From Betaproteobacteria bacterium (GTDB lineage Bacteria > Pseudomonadota > Gammaproteobacteria > Burkholderiales > Usitatibacteraceae), in the NCBI GenBank assembly GCA_012274175.1, contig JAAOZZ010000397.1, positions 1-15,867 of the forward strand: 15,867 nt of DNA, written 5' to 3'. The translations under genes were made by a program, and so were the position numbers. Numbering within the stretch: position 1 is the stretch's first letter; each line of letters opens with the position of its first letter. Of this stretch, positions 14,563-15,867 are shown piece after piece. The notes under the pieces are model-generated. The model saw nothing but the letters and a program-made list of their open reading frames with translations, made no database searches and had not been told where the DNA came from.

Positions 14563-15309
14563 ATGAACCAGCTCGACCTGAAGGGACGCAAGGCCGTGGT
14601 GACCGGAGGCGCGGCGGGGATCGGATGGGCGATCGCCCAACGGCTGGCTGCATCGGGCGCGCGGGTGAGCCTGTGGGATCGGGACGAGCGCGCCCTCGCG
14701 CAATGCGCGGAAAAGCTTTCAGGCGGCGCGCATGCGGCCCCCGTGGACGTGAGCGACGAGGCCCAGGTGGCCCGGGCCCTCGGCGAGACGCTCGCGGCCT
14801 TCGGACGCGTGGACATCCTGGTGTGCAGCGCCGGCATCACCGGGCCCAACACGACCACCTGGGAGTATCCCGTGGCCGACTGGAAGCAGGTGCTCGACAT
14901 CAACCTCACGGGCACCTTCCTCTGCAACCGGGCCGTCGCGGCCCACATGCGCGCCAACGACTACGGGCGCATCGTGAACATCGCCTCCATCGCCGGCAAG
15001 GAAGGCAACCCCAATGCCTCGGCCTACAGCGCTTCGAAGGCGGGGGTGGTCTCGCTCACGAAGTCCCTGGGCAAGGAGCTCGCGAAGAGCGGCATCCGCG
15101 TCAATTGCGTGACGCCCGCGGCGGTGAAGACCGGCATGTTCAGCCAGATGACCCAGGCCCACATCGACTTCATGCTCTCGAAGATTCCCATGGGCCGCTT
15201 CGGCGAGGTGAACGAGATCGCGGCGATGGTGGCCTGGCTCTGCACCGAGGAATGTTCCTTTTCCACCGCGGCCGTCTTCGATCTGTCCGGGGGGCGCGCC
15301 GTCTATTAG
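14563..15309 (+). CDS. SDR-family NAD-dependent oxidoreductase, possible sugar 1-dehydrogenase
   Basis: Classical short-chain dehydrogenase, 248 residues. TGGAAGIG at 14-21, D39 after strand two (NAD preference), S142, Y155 and K159. The usual NNAG is replaced by CSAG at 88-91, and the common PG after the sixth strand reads PA (185-186). The C-terminus [10 protein letters not shown] is characteristic of a FabG-like group of sugar/polyol dehydrogenases. A FabG role is unlikely, because it is isolated from lipid genes and divergent from the aldonate dehydratase behind the shared operator. Oxidation of the free sugar at C1, or of another pathway hydroxyl, is inferred. The frame is open to 14428, but 14563 has a good ribosome site (AGGGAG) and the normal N-terminus. 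It lies 57 nt right of operator copy 2. Confidence 0.85.
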   Translation: MNQLDLKGRKAVVTGGAAGIGWAIAQRLAASGARVSLWDRDERALAQCAEKLSGGAHAAPVDVSDEAQVARALGETLAAFGRVDILVCSAGITGPNTTTWEYPVADWKQVLDINLTGTFLCNRAVAAHMRANDYGRIVNIASIAGKEGNPNASAYSASKAGVVSLTKSLGKELAKSGIRVNCVTPAAVKTGMFSQMTQAHIDFMLSKIPMGRFGEVNEIAAMVAWLCTEECSFSTAAVFDLSGGRAVY

Positions 15310-15400
15310 CCGGCCACGCCCGCGGAAATTGGGAGTAAAGTCGGCGACACAAACGGCGTGTACTTTCGAAGCGCTTTTCCTAAACGCGGGAGGAGTGTCG
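15310..15400. other. Spacer between second SDR and CoxS-like gene
   Basis: These 91 bp contain no gene. AAGCGCTT (15369-15376) is a perfect 8-bp palindrome, and the CoxS-like ribosome site lies at the right end. No strong terminator or promoter hexamers stand out, so I cannot tell whether the CoxS-like gene is read from the SDR transcript or from its own promoter. Confidence 0.4.
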
Positions 15401-15867
15401 ATGAAGATTTCCCTGTCCCTCACGGTGAACGGCAAGCCCGTCGCCGCCGAAACCGAGCCCCGAACGCTGCTGGTCGATTTTCTGCGCGAGCACCTGCAGC
15501 TCACCGGCACCCACGTGGGATGCGACACCGCCCAGTGCGGCGCATGCACCGTGCTGCTGGACGGCAAGGCGGTCAAGAGCTGCAACATGCTCGCCGTGCA
15601 GGCGGGGGGCGCGGCGGTCACCACGATCGAAGGCCTTTCGCCCACCGGCGAGCTGCATCCCATGCAGGCGGCGTTCAAGCGCCACCACGGACTGCAGTGC
15701 GGCTTCTGCACGCCCGGCATGGTGATGGCCGCGGTCGGGCTCGCCTCCCAGCTGAAGAAACCCACGGAGGCGCAGATCCGCGAAGCGCTCGACGGCAACT
15801 TCTGCCGGTGCACCGGATACCACAACATCGTCAAGGCCGTGAAAGCGGGCCTCGAAGAGATGGCGTA
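15401..15867 (+). CDS. [2Fe-2S] small subunit of xanthine dehydrogenase/CO dehydrogenase-family molybdenum hydroxylase (CoxS-like), 3' end at window edge
   Basis: 155 codons are visible, ending in TA at the window edge, probably the first two bases of a stop because the family is about 150-160 residues long. N-terminal plant-type ferredoxin domain with cluster cysteines in CDTAQCGAC and VKSC; C-terminal helical domain with the second cluster in CGFCTPGM and [10 protein letters not shown]. The subunit passes electrons from a molybdopterin active site to the FAD subunit. ATG 15401 is preceded by GGGAGGAG at 15388-15395. It is 91 bp after the SDR stop and codirectional; the large and medium subunits would be expected just beyond the window. 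Small subunits do not reveal the substrate: CO, an aldehyde, a purine or an aromatic are all possible. Confidence 0.93.
   Translation, partial: MKISLSLTVNGKPVAAETEPRTLLVDFLREHLQLTGTHVGCDTAQCGACTVLLDGKAVKSCNMLAVQAGGAAVTTIEGLSPTGELHPMQAAFKRHHGLQCGFCTPGMVMAAVGLASQLKKPTEAQIREALDGNFCRCTGYHNIVKAVKAGLEEMA

Overview
The window is GC-rich throughout, with long antisense shadow ORFs, compact operons and a chromosomal glmS. Protein character (PhoB-type regulator, FCD-family GntR regulator, CoxS-like subunit, a possible PEP-CTERM-like tail) and the GC-rich hairpin repeats suggest a proteobacterium, most likely a betaproteobacterium. That placement is inference, since no rRNA or other phylogenetic marker except glmS is present.

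Layout. Left edge (1-2849): the 3' part of glmS on the + strand, then a convergent minus-strand pair made of a PhoB-type response regulator and a small exported protein. An intergenic stretch (2850-3127) holds a long imperfect inverted repeat. From 3128 to 15309 lies a catabolic locus. A GntR/FCD repressor gene (minus) is divergent from a plus-strand operon: SDR dehydrogenase, FAH-family hydrolase, 2-hydroxyacid dehydrogenase. That operon runs tail to tail into a long minus-strand operon, which starts at 14434 and is read leftwards: IlvD/Edd-type aldonate dehydratase, a second 2-hydroxyacid dehydrogenase, a CUT1-type sugar ABC importer (ATPase, Tat-exported binding protein, two permeases) and hydroxypyruvate isomerase. 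A second SDR (14563-15309, plus) is divergent from the dehydratase. The right edge carries a [2Fe-2S] subunit of a molybdenum hydroxylase (CoxS-like), probably the first gene of another operon.

How it fits together. The gene set reads as a non-phosphorylative sugar or sugar-acid pathway ending in a hydrolase rather than an aldolase: uptake by the ABC importer; possible C1 oxidation by one SDR; dehydration of the aldonate to a 2-keto-3-deoxy acid; oxidation at C4 by the other SDR; hydrolysis of the 2,4-diketo acid by the FAH protein to pyruvate plus a 2-hydroxy acid. The extra genes for hydroxypyruvate isomerase and two 2-hydroxyacid dehydrogenases suggest that the second product (glycolate or glycerate, depending on the sugar) is processed through hydroxypyruvate. 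The substrate cannot be fixed from sequence alone.

Regulation. The strongest non-coding signal is a 17-bp sequence, AAGTGGTCAGGCCAATT, present identically at 3848-3864 and 14489-14505 (21 of 22 bases match when extended leftwards). Each copy sits in one of the two divergent intergenic regions and lies 57-59 nt from an SDR start codon. It has the partly palindromic TGGTC-N-GGCCA form expected of an FCD-type GntR operator, so one local repressor probably controls the whole 11-kb locus. Other structures are a 37-bp hairpin repeat in two identical copies flanking the dehydratase gene, 29-bp tandem repeats that re-copy the dehydratase stop region, and two tandem hairpins between the binding-protein and permease genes.
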